NCBI GenBank assembly: GCA_026713285.1
Contig: JAPOOT010000407.1
Location: 1-11,311 of the forward strand
Source: Gemmatimonadota bacterium
GTDB taxonomy: Bacteria > JAAXHH01
Direction: 5' to 3'
DNA: 11,311 bases
The notes below the pieces were generated by a model. That model was not told where the DNA came from, did not search any database, and saw only the letters and a list, made by a program, of their open reading frames with translations. Shown here one piece after another: positions 1 to 6,421 of this stretch (positions are counted from its first letter, which is position 1; every line of letters begins with the position of its first letter). The position numbers and the translations under genes were made by a program.

Positions 1-1103
1 CCCTGCCGGCGCAGGTATTGTTCCAGGCCGACCAGGAAGGGCGTTACTGCCTCCAGGTTGGCGTTGTGCGCCATGTGGCCCACTCGGATCGACCGATTCA
101 CGTAGTCACCCAGGCCCAGGCCGACGTGCATGCCGTACTCGGCTTTCATGAAATCGGAAAAAGCGACGGGTTTGAACCGGTCTTCCGATAGGATAACCGT
201 CATGTTGACGCAGGCGGCCCGTTCCTCGGCCATGACCTTCAGGCCCATGGCGCGGACCCCTTCCCGCACCACGCGGGCGACCTTTCTGTGCCGGGTCCAG
301 GTCGCCTCGAGCCCTTCCTCCAGGATCGAAGCGGTGCTCTTCTCCAGGGCGACGAAGTTGTTGACGGGCATGGTGCCTGGATGGGGATGGACGTCGGCCT
401 GTGTAACGGCGAAATGGCGCAGGTTCTGAAGATCGCCCATGAATCCGCGGGGCTCGCGCCGGTCTTTCATGACGTCCCATGCCAGGTCGCTCACGGCCAC
501 GAGGGCCAGGCCCGGCGGCGCGCCAAGTGCCTTCTGGGAGGCGCAGACCGTGACATCGATGTCCCAGGCGTCCATCAGGTACTGCTCTCCGCCCAGGGAC
601 GCGATCGTGTCCGCCAGGACGAGCATGCCGTGTTCCTTCGCGGCGGCGGCCAGCTCGCGTACAGGGTTGGCCACGCCCGTCGACGTTTCCCCGTGCACCA
701 TGAAAACCGCCTTCAGGCCGGGATTGGCCGCGGCCGCTTCGTGGATGTCGGAAGCTTCGAAGGGAACGCCCCAGGGCTTCTCCAACACCACGGAATCCAG
801 GCCGAACGCCCTGGCGAGATCATCCAGGCGCCGGCCGAACAGGCCGTTGTCGAGGGTCAGAATCCGGTCGCCGGGATTGAACAGGCTGTTTACGACCACG
901 TCGTTGGCCGTGTGACCCGATCCCACGAGTACGAAAACATCGCCTTCCGTCCCGATGACGCGCTGAAGATTGGAAATGGTCTTGCGCCAGATCTCCACCC
1001 AGCGATCTCCGTAGTGGGCAGTGATCGGATCGCCCATGTGGGCCGCCACGTCGGGGCTGATTTCGATGGGACCTGGGATCATCAAACGGTAGTGTTTACG
1101 CAT
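1..1103 (-). CDS. Class V PLP-dependent aminotransferase, alanine/serine-glyoxylate type (partial)
   Basis: A fold-type I pyridoxal-phosphate enzyme of the alanine-glyoxylate/serine-pyruvate aminotransferase group, which moves an amino group between a small amino acid (alanine or serine) and a keto acid (glyoxylate or pyruvate) in the cytoplasm. The protein opens MRKHYRLMIPGPIEISP, the usual N-terminus of this group. It then shows SGHTAND near residue 62 (cofactor phosphate region), HGETSTG (substrate loop), LADTIASLGG (the Asp that contacts the PLP ring) and ASQKALGAPPG with the Schiff-base lysine at residue 191. The ATG at 1103 is preceded by AGGTG at a 6-nt spacing. 367 codons are present and the frame runs off the left edge with no stop; the family is usually about 380-400 residues, so only the extreme C-terminus is missing. 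The gene is divergent from ggt and has its own promoter at 1174-1202. The family call is firm, but the exact substrate pair cannot be read from sequence. Confidence 0.9.
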   Translation of the reverse strand, partial: MRKHYRLMIPGPIEISPDVAAHMGDPITAHYGDRWVEIWRKTISNLQRVIGTEGDVFVLVGSGHTANDVVVNSLFNPGDRILTLDNGLFGRRLDDLARAFGLDSVVLEKPWGVPFEASDIHEAAAANPGLKAVFMVHGETSTGVANPVRELAAAAKEHGMLVLADTIASLGGEQYLMDAWDIDVTVCASQKALGAPPGLALVAVSDLAWDVMKDRREPRGFMGDLQNLRHFAVTQADVHPHPGTMPVNNFVALEKSTASILEEGLEATWTRHRKVARVVREGVRAMGLKVMAEERAACVNMTVILSEDRFKPVAFSDFMKAEYGMHVGLGLGDYVNRSIRVGHMAHNANLEAVTPFLVGLEQYLRRQ

Positions 1104-1173
1104 GAAGGGCACCTGTGGATGGGTCTCGCGGATGAGTTCAGCCGTCGTTTTTCTGTGTTTGAAACATCGTTCG

Positions 1174-1202
1174 AATATACGATGGTGAACCGGGCCGATC
1201 AA
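1174..1202 (-). promoter_or_regulatory. Sigma70-like promoter for the aminotransferase gene
   Basis: Reading the minus strand, TTGATC (plus positions 1197-1202, 4 of 6 consensus bases) is followed after exactly 17 nt by TATATT (1174-1179, 5 of 6). It lies about 70 bp upstream of the ATG at 1103 in an AT-richer segment. The spacing and location fit, but the match was made by eye and the sigma factors of this organism are unknown. Confidence 0.5.
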
Positions 1203-1282
1203 CAGAGAAAAACTGAAGGCAAAAAGGCAGTACGGCGTACATTTATAGTGATCGTTCTTCGGCAAATTAGAATATATAGACC

Positions 1283-1310
1283 TTGACTTGACCGGGAACC
1301 TCGCCTTAAT
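1283..1310 (+). promoter_or_regulatory. Possible promoter for the ggt cluster
   Basis: TTGACT (1283-1288) is followed after 16 nt by CTTAAT (1305-1310, 4 of 6 bases). It would leave a leader of roughly 125 nt before ggt. The -35 match is good and the -10 match is weak. TATAGT at 1244-1249 and TATATA at 1273-1278 are alternative -10 boxes but lack a partner at the right distance. Confidence 0.3.
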
Positions 1311-1444
1311 TGCCTGTGCCTGCTTTCCAGGCGAGTGTGAAGGGCAGGCATGAAATCCGGTGGTGAAGTGTAGTAAACTCCGAAGTTCGCATCAAACACG
1401 AAGCTTCCCTACGTACCTAAACAGCGGAACAGAGGATAAGATCA

Positions 1445-3217
1445 ATGAAGCATCGCCTGACAATCCTGGTCGCAATATGCGGCCTGTTTATCTCGACCTT
1501 CTCAATCTATGATGCCAATGCGGCGTCCCGCAAGCCGGTCGTCGGCAAGAAAGGCATGGCGGTTGCCGTGGAGCCCCTGGCCACGCAGATCGCCGCGGAC
1601 ATCCTGAAGAAGGGCGGTAACGCCGTAGACGCCGCCGTGGGGCTCGGACTGGCCCTGGCGGTGACCCACCCATCCGCCGGCAACATCGGCGGCGGCGGGT
1701 TCATGATCATACGCATGGCCGACGGGACGGCCGTGGCGGTCGACTACCGCGAGAAAGCGCCGGGCAAGGCCCATGCCCGGATGTACCTGGATGAAGACGG
1801 CAACCGCGCGGTGAACCCGAATATCACCCTCACCCGCCGCGACGGTTCAACCTACCATCCTCCCACCAACCGCATACACCACCTGGCCATCGGCGTGCCG
1901 GGTACCGTGGCCGGATTCGCCCTGGCCCTGGAGCAATACGGCACCATGTCCATGGCGGAAGTCATCCAGCCCGCCATCGATCTCGCCGAAAACGGGTTCA
2001 TTCTGACAGAGCGCATCGCCCGGGGATTGAACAGCCGAACGGTCATATTCAATCAGATCCCGGCTAGCAAGGCGGCCATGCTCCGGAGCGACGGCGAGGC
2101 CTGGCAGGCAGGCGACCGGTGGATTCAGAAAGACCTGGCGGAAACCCTGAGACGCATCGCCCGGGACGGCCACGACGGGTTCTACAAGGGTGTGACCGCC
2201 GAATTGATTGAAAAGGATATGAAAGCCGGGGGAGGGATGATCGACCGGACCGATCTGGCGAACTACCAGGCGATCATTCGGGAACCCGTTAGAAACAAGT
2301 ATCGGGGGGAATACGAGATCATTTCCATGCCCCCTCCGAGCTCCGGCGGCATCACCATGTCGCTTATGCTCAACATGCTCGAAGGTTACGACCTGGGCCG
2401 GATGGGCCATAACTCGTCCAACACCCTTCACGTCATGACCGAAGCGATGCGCCGGGCTTACGCCGACCGTGCCCGGCACCTTGGAGACGCGGACTTCGTC
2501 GATATACCGGAACACTTAACGACGAAGGAGTACGCGGCAGAGCTCCGGTCCACGATCGATCCCTTCTTCGCCACGCCCAGCGAAGAACTGGGACCCGAAT
2601 TGACGATGCCGAGCGAGAGCGACCAGACCACGCACTACTCCGTTGTCGACCAGTGGGGTAACGGCGTATCGAACACCTACACGCTCGAAGGCGGGTACGG
2701 CTCCCACATCGTCATCGCGGGAACGGGCATGATCACGAATAATGAGATGGGCGATTTCAATCCTCAGCCGGGGATCACGAGAACCACCGGACAGATCGGC
2801 ACGCCGCCGAATATCATCGAACCGAACAAGCGTATGCTGAGTTCGATGTCGCCGACCATCGTTACGCGTAACGGCGATCTGTACCTGGTCGTGGGCAGCC
2901 CCGGAGGACGCACTATCATAAATACGACTATGCAGCTGATCCTGAATGTCGTCGATCACGGCATGAACATCCAGGAAGCGGTCGACGCGCCGCGTGTACA
3001 CCACCAGTGGTTTCCGGACTTCCTTCGATTGGAAGGCGGAGTGGGGCGCGAGACAGCGGACGCACTGCAGGCCAAGGGCCATGAGCTCAGCAGCCGCGGA
3101 TTCGGCGGCGGATCCTACCGCCAGGGTGACGGCCACAGTATCATGGTGGACCCCGACACAGGCTATCGCCTGGGTGCGCCGGACCCCCGGATCGAGGGCG
3201 CTGCATTCGGTCATTAG
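1445..3217 (+). CDS. ggt: Gamma-glutamyltransferase precursor (secreted)
   Basis: An N-terminal nucleophile hydrolase that cleaves the gamma-glutamyl bond of glutathione and related compounds, releasing glutamate or passing it to an acceptor; it acts outside the cytoplasmic membrane. Residues 1-26 form a signal peptide (KHR, hydrophobic core, ANA cleavage motif). The proenzyme splits itself before a Thr: here Q394/T395 in DQTTHYSVVD, giving a large subunit of about 370 residues and a small one of 196. R102 (YREKAPG) matches the residue that holds the substrate alpha-carboxylate. SSMSP at 466-470 and GSPGG at 484-488 form the substrate pocket and oxyanion hole. The 590-residue length is normal for the family, and every key residue I know is present, so it should be active. 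The ATG has GAGGA 8 nt upstream. It is the first gene of a plus-strand cluster, 60 bp before the next gene. Confidence 0.95.
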   Translation: MKHRLTILVAICGLFISTFSIYDANAASRKPVVGKKGMAVAVEPLATQIAADILKKGGNAVDAAVGLGLALAVTHPSAGNIGGGGFMIIRMADGTAVAVDYREKAPGKAHARMYLDEDGNRAVNPNITLTRRDGSTYHPPTNRIHHLAIGVPGTVAGFALALEQYGTMSMAEVIQPAIDLAENGFILTERIARGLNSRTVIFNQIPASKAAMLRSDGEAWQAGDRWIQKDLAETLRRIARDGHDGFYKGVTAELIEKDMKAGGGMIDRTDLANYQAIIREPVRNKYRGEYEIISMPPPSSGGITMSLMLNMLEGYDLGRMGHNSSNTLHVMTEAMRRAYADRARHLGDADFVDIPEHLTTKEYAAELRSTIDPFFATPSEELGPELTMPSESDQTTHYSVVDQWGNGVSNTYTLEGGYGSHIVIAGTGMITNNEMGDFNPQPGITRTTGQIGTPPNIIEPNKRMLSSMSPTIVTRNGDLYLVVGSPGGRTIINTTMQLILNVVDHGMNIQEAVDAPRVHHQWFPDFLRLEGGVGRETADALQAKGHELSSRGFGGGSYRQGDGHSIMVDPDTGYRLGAPDPRIEGAAFGH

Positions 3218-3262
3218 GCGAACGCGACGGACCTTTCCAAGCGGAGGTCCCGCGTACCGCCT
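3216..3262 (+). other. Interrupted hairpin in the ggt / PLP enzyme gap
   Basis: Three complementary blocks nest here: AGGCG (3216-3220) with CGCCT (3258-3262), ACGCG (3222-3226) with CGCGT (3251-3255), and GGACCT (3229-3234) with AGGTCC (3245-3250). They are separated by small bulges. The stem begins inside the ggt stop codon and ends 3 nt before the ribosome binding site of the next gene. There is no T-run, so it is not a standard terminator. It could tune expression or mRNA stability between the two genes. Confidence 0.4.
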
Positions 3263-3265
3263 GTT

Positions 3266-3269
3266 GGAG
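3266..3269 (+). promoter_or_regulatory. Ribosome binding site that supports a TTG start
   Basis: GGAG at 3266-3269 lies 8 nt before TTG at 3278. The first in-frame ATG is at residue 53, inside the conserved RDDMTG motif, so a later start would delete part of the fold. This decides the TTG start. Confidence 0.6.
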
Positions 3270-3277
3270 CAGTTATA

Positions 3278-4297
3278 TTGAAGTTGTACGACCGTGACGC
3301 CGCGCAGAAACTGCGTCACCTACTGGGCAGGTTCACCCGAGCGCCGGTGGCCCACCTGCCCACTCCGCTACAGGACTGTCCTCGCCTCGGGGAAGCCCTT
3401 GGGGGCCCCCGAATTCTCGTCAAACGCGATGACATGACCGGACTGGCCATGGGCGGCAACAAGGCCCGCCAGTTCACCTACTCGCTGGGTCCAGCCCTCG
3501 ACAGGGGCTGCGACTGCCTGCTCCACGGGTCCGATTCCCAGTCCAACCAGTCCGCGCAGACCGCCGCCGCCGCCGCGCGGCTCGGCATGAAGTCCATCGT
3601 GGTCATCCCGCGGGACCATAGATCCTACCCCGTTTCCGGCAACCTGCTGCTCAACCACCTCATGGCGGACCAGATAAAGTACGTCTTTCCCCTGACCGTG
3701 AAGGACGAGTTGAAAAAGCAGATGAAGGAGTTGGAAACAAAGGGATCGAAACCCTACGACACGAGCAGCGACGGTGCGATCCTGCGTGCCGTGGCCTATG
3801 TGGACGCCACCCTGGAACTGTGCGAGCAACTGGCGCAGCGGGGCATTGCGCCCAAGGCCATCTACACGAGTTCCATGACCTATACCATCGTCGGCCTGGT
3901 GGTCGGACTGCGCGCCGTATCCGCCTGCTTCAAGGCCGTCGGGCTCAACTACTGGGTGGGGGACGACCGGGAGATGCAGGAACGTCTCGCACCCGTGGCC
4001 AACGAATGCGCCTCGGTCATTGGACTGAAACAATCGTTCACGCCGGAAGACTTCGATGTCACGTGCGAATACGCCAAACCGGATTTCGGCGAACCGTCGC
4101 GCACCAGCCTCGAGACCATGCGCCTGGTGGCGCGGACCGAGGGCATCGTACTCGACCCGGTATACACGGCCAAGGCCATGGACGGCCTGGCCATACACAT
4201 CAGGGAAGGGCGCTTCCAGCCAGACGACACCATCGTCTTCCTTCACACGGGAGGGACGCCCGCCATATTCGCATATGGAGACGAGCTCTTCGGTTGA
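3278..4297 (+). CDS. Divergent D-cysteine desulfhydrase / ACC deaminase-type PLP enzyme
   Basis: A fold-type II PLP enzyme. Known relatives (D-cysteine desulfhydrase, 1-aminocyclopropane-1-carboxylate deaminase, cysteate sulfo-lyase) release ammonia from small amino acids. Visible motifs are VKRDDMTGLAMGGNKAR (48-64) with the Schiff-base lysine K62, SNQ at 89-91 above the cofactor ring, LDPVY followed by KAMDGL, and HTGGTPAIFAY (323-333). SNQ resembles ACC deaminase (desulfhydrases usually have SNH), whereas the C-terminal HTGG..A.FAY resembles desulfhydrase. Unusually, the Gly-rich phosphate loop of relatives (GSAGT or TGSTQ) reads SSMTYT at 198-203, and the G(G/C)S stretch before it reads TSSDGA at 162-167. 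Its 339 residues match the family length. It is translated from TTG and sits between ggt and the formamidase-like gene. The fold is certain; the substrate is open. Confidence 0.8.
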   Translation: MKLYDRDAAQKLRHLLGRFTRAPVAHLPTPLQDCPRLGEALGGPRILVKRDDMTGLAMGGNKARQFTYSLGPALDRGCDCLLHGSDSQSNQSAQTAAAAARLGMKSIVVIPRDHRSYPVSGNLLLNHLMADQIKYVFPLTVKDELKKQMKELETKGSKPYDTSSDGAILRAVAYVDATLELCEQLAQRGIAPKAIYTSSMTYTIVGLVVGLRAVSACFKAVGLNYWVGDDREMQERLAPVANECASVIGLKQSFTPEDFDVTCEYAKPDFGEPSRTSLETMRLVARTEGIVLDPVYTAKAMDGLAIHIREGRFQPDDTIVFLHTGGTPAIFAYGDELFG

Positions 4298-4305
4298 GCC
4301 GCTCC

Positions 4306-4322
4306 GGTTGGATACACCAACC
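4306..4322 (+). other. Short hairpin after the PLP enzyme gene
   Basis: GGTTGG (4306-4311) and CCAACC (4317-4322) form a perfect 6-bp stem with an ATACA loop, 8 bp after the stop codon and just before the next ribosome binding site. There is no T-run. It is possibly a weak internal processing or attenuation element, or chance. Confidence 0.3.
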
Positions 4323-4330
4323 CATCCAAG

Positions 4331-4336
4331 AGAGGT
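4331..4336 (+). promoter_or_regulatory. Ribosome binding site that supports a TTG start
   Basis: AGAGGT at 4331-4336 lies 9 nt before TTG at 4346. No ATG occurs in the first 170 codons of this frame, and the conserved domain begins soon after the TTG, so the TTG is the best start. Confidence 0.55.
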
Positions 4337-4345
4337 AATACTATT

Positions 4346-6265
4346 TTGTTTCGCAGATCATCCAGGACGTCGCGGACGTCGAAGAACGAGCAAGCAGTAC
4401 TGACCAGACGGGTAACCAGAGACCAGCTACACCAGGTATTCGGCCCGAACGTCTCACCCGCCATAACTGTGAACCGCGGTGAGACCGTCGTCGTGGAAAC
4501 ACAGGACTGTTTCCGGGGTCTCCTTACGGAAGAACCCCATACCCATGGTGACGTCGAAAAGTCCGACGGTATTCCCGTATCCGGTCCCATATGCATAGAA
4601 GAAGCCCATATCGGCGACGTGCTTTCCATTCAGGTGAAGGAGATCAAAACGTCGGATACCGGCGTGTTCGCCGTCCGTTCGGAAACGGGCGTCCCCGGGC
4701 AGGACATCCAGAATCACAATGTACGTGTCCTGGAAGTAGACGACAATCAAGTCAAGCTGGACGACCGGCTTGCCCTTCCGGTGCGTCCGGTGATCGGGGT
4801 CCTTGGCGTGGCCACGAAGCACGGGGAGATCGAAACCGTTTACCCCGGCAGACACGGCGGCAACATGGACACATTGGAGATCACGACCGGGTCCAGAATC
4901 TACCTCCCCGTCCAGGTCAACGGCGCCCTGCTTTCGCTGGGCGATGTAAAGGCCTGCATGGGCGACGGACAGATTTCCGGATCGGGCGTGGAAGTCGCGG
5001 CCGAGGTCACGCTCCGGGTGGACACGCAGCCGGGCGGCCGTTTTTCCTGGCCCCGGGTTGAATCGAAGGGCGAATGGGTCACCATTACTTCCGCGTCCTC
5101 GGTCGACCAGGCTGCCAGACTGGCGATCACCGAGATGGTGAAATGGATCTCGCAGGACAAGGGACTGGATTACGATACGGCCTACGCCCTGGTCAGCCTG
5201 GGGGGCGGACTCCGCGTCAGCCAGTGGGGGAATCCGCTGATCACGGCCCGCATGGTCTTTCCAAAGCGGCTGATCAACAAGCTTAAATCCGTGCCGACCG
5301 CTTCCGGCCGGCTCAACTTCCGTTCCCTGCCCCCCGCGGCCAACGGAGACGCCGGCGACGAGACGGTGGCGGCCGAAGCGAAACCGTCCGCTTCCCGTTC
5401 TTCCGCGAGGTCCGGCACGAGCCGTTCAAAGCGCTCATCGGGCAAGTCCCGACAGTCAGGTAGCCGGCGCGGCACGCGACAGCAGACAAACGGTGCACCT
5501 TCCTCTGCGGCCGACGAAACGAACACGCAGGAAGAAATCGTACAGCAGAATGAGAATGTCCTCACACCCGATGATGGAAGCGACCGCGACACGTCCGCAG
5601 CCGAGGAGAAAGGCGACGGTAAGAAAAGCCGTGTCTCCAGAGGTAACGGTCAAGGGAGCAGAGCCGGCAGAACCCGACGAGGCAAGGATGCGGCATCGAA
5701 AAAGGACGCCACCCCGGAACCGGTGGAAACGCAACCCGTCATCGCTGAAACCGCCGAGGACTCTGGCGGTGGGACCGCGGTGGCCAATGAGTCCGAAACC
5801 AAGACCGCTAAGACTGCCGGAAATGAGTCCGAGACCAAGGCCGTGAAGGCTGCCGGAAATGATCCCGAGACCAAGGCCGTGAAGACTGCCGGAAATGAGT
5901 CCGAGACCAGGGCCGTGAAGACTGCCGACGATGAGCCCGAGACCAAGACCGTAAAGGCTACCGGAAACAAGCCTGGATCCAGGACCAGGAAGGCTGCCGG
6001 AAACAAGCCTGGATCCAGGACCAGGAAGGCTGCCGGAGACAAGCCCGAATCCAGGACCGCGAAGGCTGCCGGAGACAAGCCCGAATCCAGGACCGCGAAG
6101 GCTGCCGGAGACAAGCCGGAAGCCGTGAACGAACCGTCCATACAATCGGAGACAAGCTCGGGTTCCCGGGACGAAGTTTCAAATACTCAAAGCGGGTCCG
6201 AATCGCAAACTCAGGCGCCGAAACCTACTTTCGGGAGACGGCAGCGCACGGTCCGGAGGGCATAA
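4346..6265 (+). CDS. Acetamidase/formamidase-family protein with long repetitive C-terminal tail
   Basis: Residues about 20-315 match the acetamidase/formamidase (FmdA/AmdA) family, which hydrolyses small amides to an acid and ammonia in the cytoplasm. Visible features are ITVNRGETVVVETQD near the start, SGPICIEEAHIGDVL, PGRHGGNMDT (167-176), GDVKACMGDGQ (199-209), SGSGVEVAAEVTLRV and LRVSQWGNP near the domain end. In relatives the 199-209 stretch usually reads GDxHAxxGDGE, so a conserved His is Lys202 and a conserved Glu is Gln209; activity is uncertain. Family members end near 300-330 residues. This one continues for over 300 more: a Ser/Arg/Lys stretch (348-383), a mixed acidic and basic linker, nine 12-residue repeats (484-591), and a basic end FGRRQRTVRRA. 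The tail has no signal peptide or membrane segment and looks disordered. It is third in the ggt cluster, 48 bp after its neighbour. The domain family is secure; the function of the whole protein is not. Confidence 0.8.
   Translation: MFRRSSRTSRTSKNEQAVLTRRVTRDQLHQVFGPNVSPAITVNRGETVVVETQDCFRGLLTEEPHTHGDVEKSDGIPVSGPICIEEAHIGDVLSIQVKEIKTSDTGVFAVRSETGVPGQDIQNHNVRVLEVDDNQVKLDDRLALPVRPVIGVLGVATKHGEIETVYPGRHGGNMDTLEITTGSRIYLPVQVNGALLSLGDVKACMGDGQISGSGVEVAAEVTLRVDTQPGGRFSWPRVESKGEWVTITSASSVDQAARLAITEMVKWISQDKGLDYDTAYALVSLGGGLRVSQWGNPLITARMVFPKRLINKLKSVPTASGRLNFRSLPPAANGDAGDETVAAEAKPSASRSSARSGTSRSKRSSGKSRQSGSRRGTRQQTNGAPSSAADETNTQEEIVQQNENVLTPDDGSDRDTSAAEEKGDGKKSRVSRGNGQGSRAGRTRRGKDAASKKDATPEPVETQPVIAETAEDSGGGTAVANESETKTAKTAGNESETKAVKAAGNDPETKAVKTAGNESETRAVKTADDEPETKTVKATGNKPGSRTRKAAGNKPGSRTRKAAGDKPESRTAKAAGDKPESRTAKAAGDKPEAVNEPSIQSETSSGSRDEVSNTQSGSESQTQAPKPTFGRRQRTVRRA
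5795..6118 (+). repeat. Nine tandem 36-bp repeats coding 12-residue units
   Basis: Nine in-frame 36-bp units begin at 5795 and every 36 bp after that. The encoded 12-mers run from ETKTAKTAGNES through GSRTRKAAGNKP to ESRTAKAAGDKP, with consensus (E/G)(T/S)(K/R)(T/A)xK(A/T)AG(N/D)(K/E)(P/S). Copies 8 and 9 (6047-6082, 6083-6118) differ only at the last base, and copies 6 and 7 (5975-6010, 6011-6046) at two, so the right half expanded most recently. Earlier copies are more diverged. The Lys/Ala/Gly/Pro bias recalls histone H1-like tails, but that is only compositional. Confidence 0.95.
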
Positions 6266-6287
6266 GACCAAAGATCTGGCGTCAGGG

Positions 6288-6333
6288 ATTCCGCTGAGGC
6301 CTGAAGGCCCCATCAAAATCAGGCCCGCGGAAT
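6288..6333. terminator. Hairpin between convergent genes, probable bidirectional terminator
   Basis: ATTCCGC (6288-6294) pairs with GCGGAAT (6327-6333), and GGCCTGA (6298-6304) pairs with TCAGGCC (6319-6325). This gives a 14-bp stem broken by TGA/C, with a 14-nt loop. It lies 22 bp after the formamidase-like stop and 67 bp beyond the stop of the convergent gene. No T-run follows on either strand, so if it ends transcription it is not a textbook intrinsic terminator. The rest of the gap 6266-6400 holds only the 26-bp duplication. Confidence 0.5.
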
Positions 6334-6369
6334 GATGCCGGAGCAGGCTGAATTAACACCCCGGGGAAC

Positions 6370-6421
6370 GGTGATCAGCCGTCCTTCGATTCCACGGTGA
6401 TCAGCCGTCCTTCGATTCCAC
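6370..6421. repeat. 26-bp perfect tandem duplication at a gene 3' end
   Basis: Two identical 26-bp copies (6370-6395 and 6396-6421), followed by a 7-bp start of a third (GGTGATC, 6422-6428). On the minus strand each copy encodes the last codons and the TGA stop of the gene ending at 6401. The outer copy is therefore an untranslated duplicate of the coding end. Confidence 0.95.

Larger units (their letters stand above)
1104..1444. other. 341-bp divergent intergenic region
   Basis: This is the longest gene-free stretch in the window, lying between the 5' ends of the aminotransferase and ggt. It is visibly richer in A and T between about 1150 and 1285 than the flanking coding DNA, as expected for a promoter region. 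It holds a well-spaced minus-strand promoter match, a weaker plus-strand match, and a -10-like TATAGT at 1244-1249 without a good -35. Small open frames across it (for example 1199-1399 minus) show no recognisable protein. No riboswitch, RNA gene or strong hairpin was seen. Confidence 0.7.

Noticed and set aside
288..1286. 332-codon plus-strand open frame opposite the aminotransferase
   Set aside because: It overlaps the clear aminotransferase gene on the minus strand; the translation is rich in His, Arg and Gly without any recognisable motif.
1199..1399. 66-codon minus-strand open frame in the 341-bp gap
   Set aside because: There is no ribosome binding site or recognisable motif, and it covers the promoter region.
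5388..5495. Ser/Arg-rich stretch considered as a frameshifted separate gene
   Set aside because: The frame is continuous from the formamidase domain to the stop at 6263-6265, and no start with a ribosome binding site was seen near it.
5456..6145. Long minus-strand open frames (229 and 163 codons) opposite the repeat region, with Gly/Leu/Ser-rich repeats
   Set aside because: A 36-bp repeat keeps all six frames open, so these are by-products of the plus-strand coding repeat. They have no ribosome binding site and no family match.
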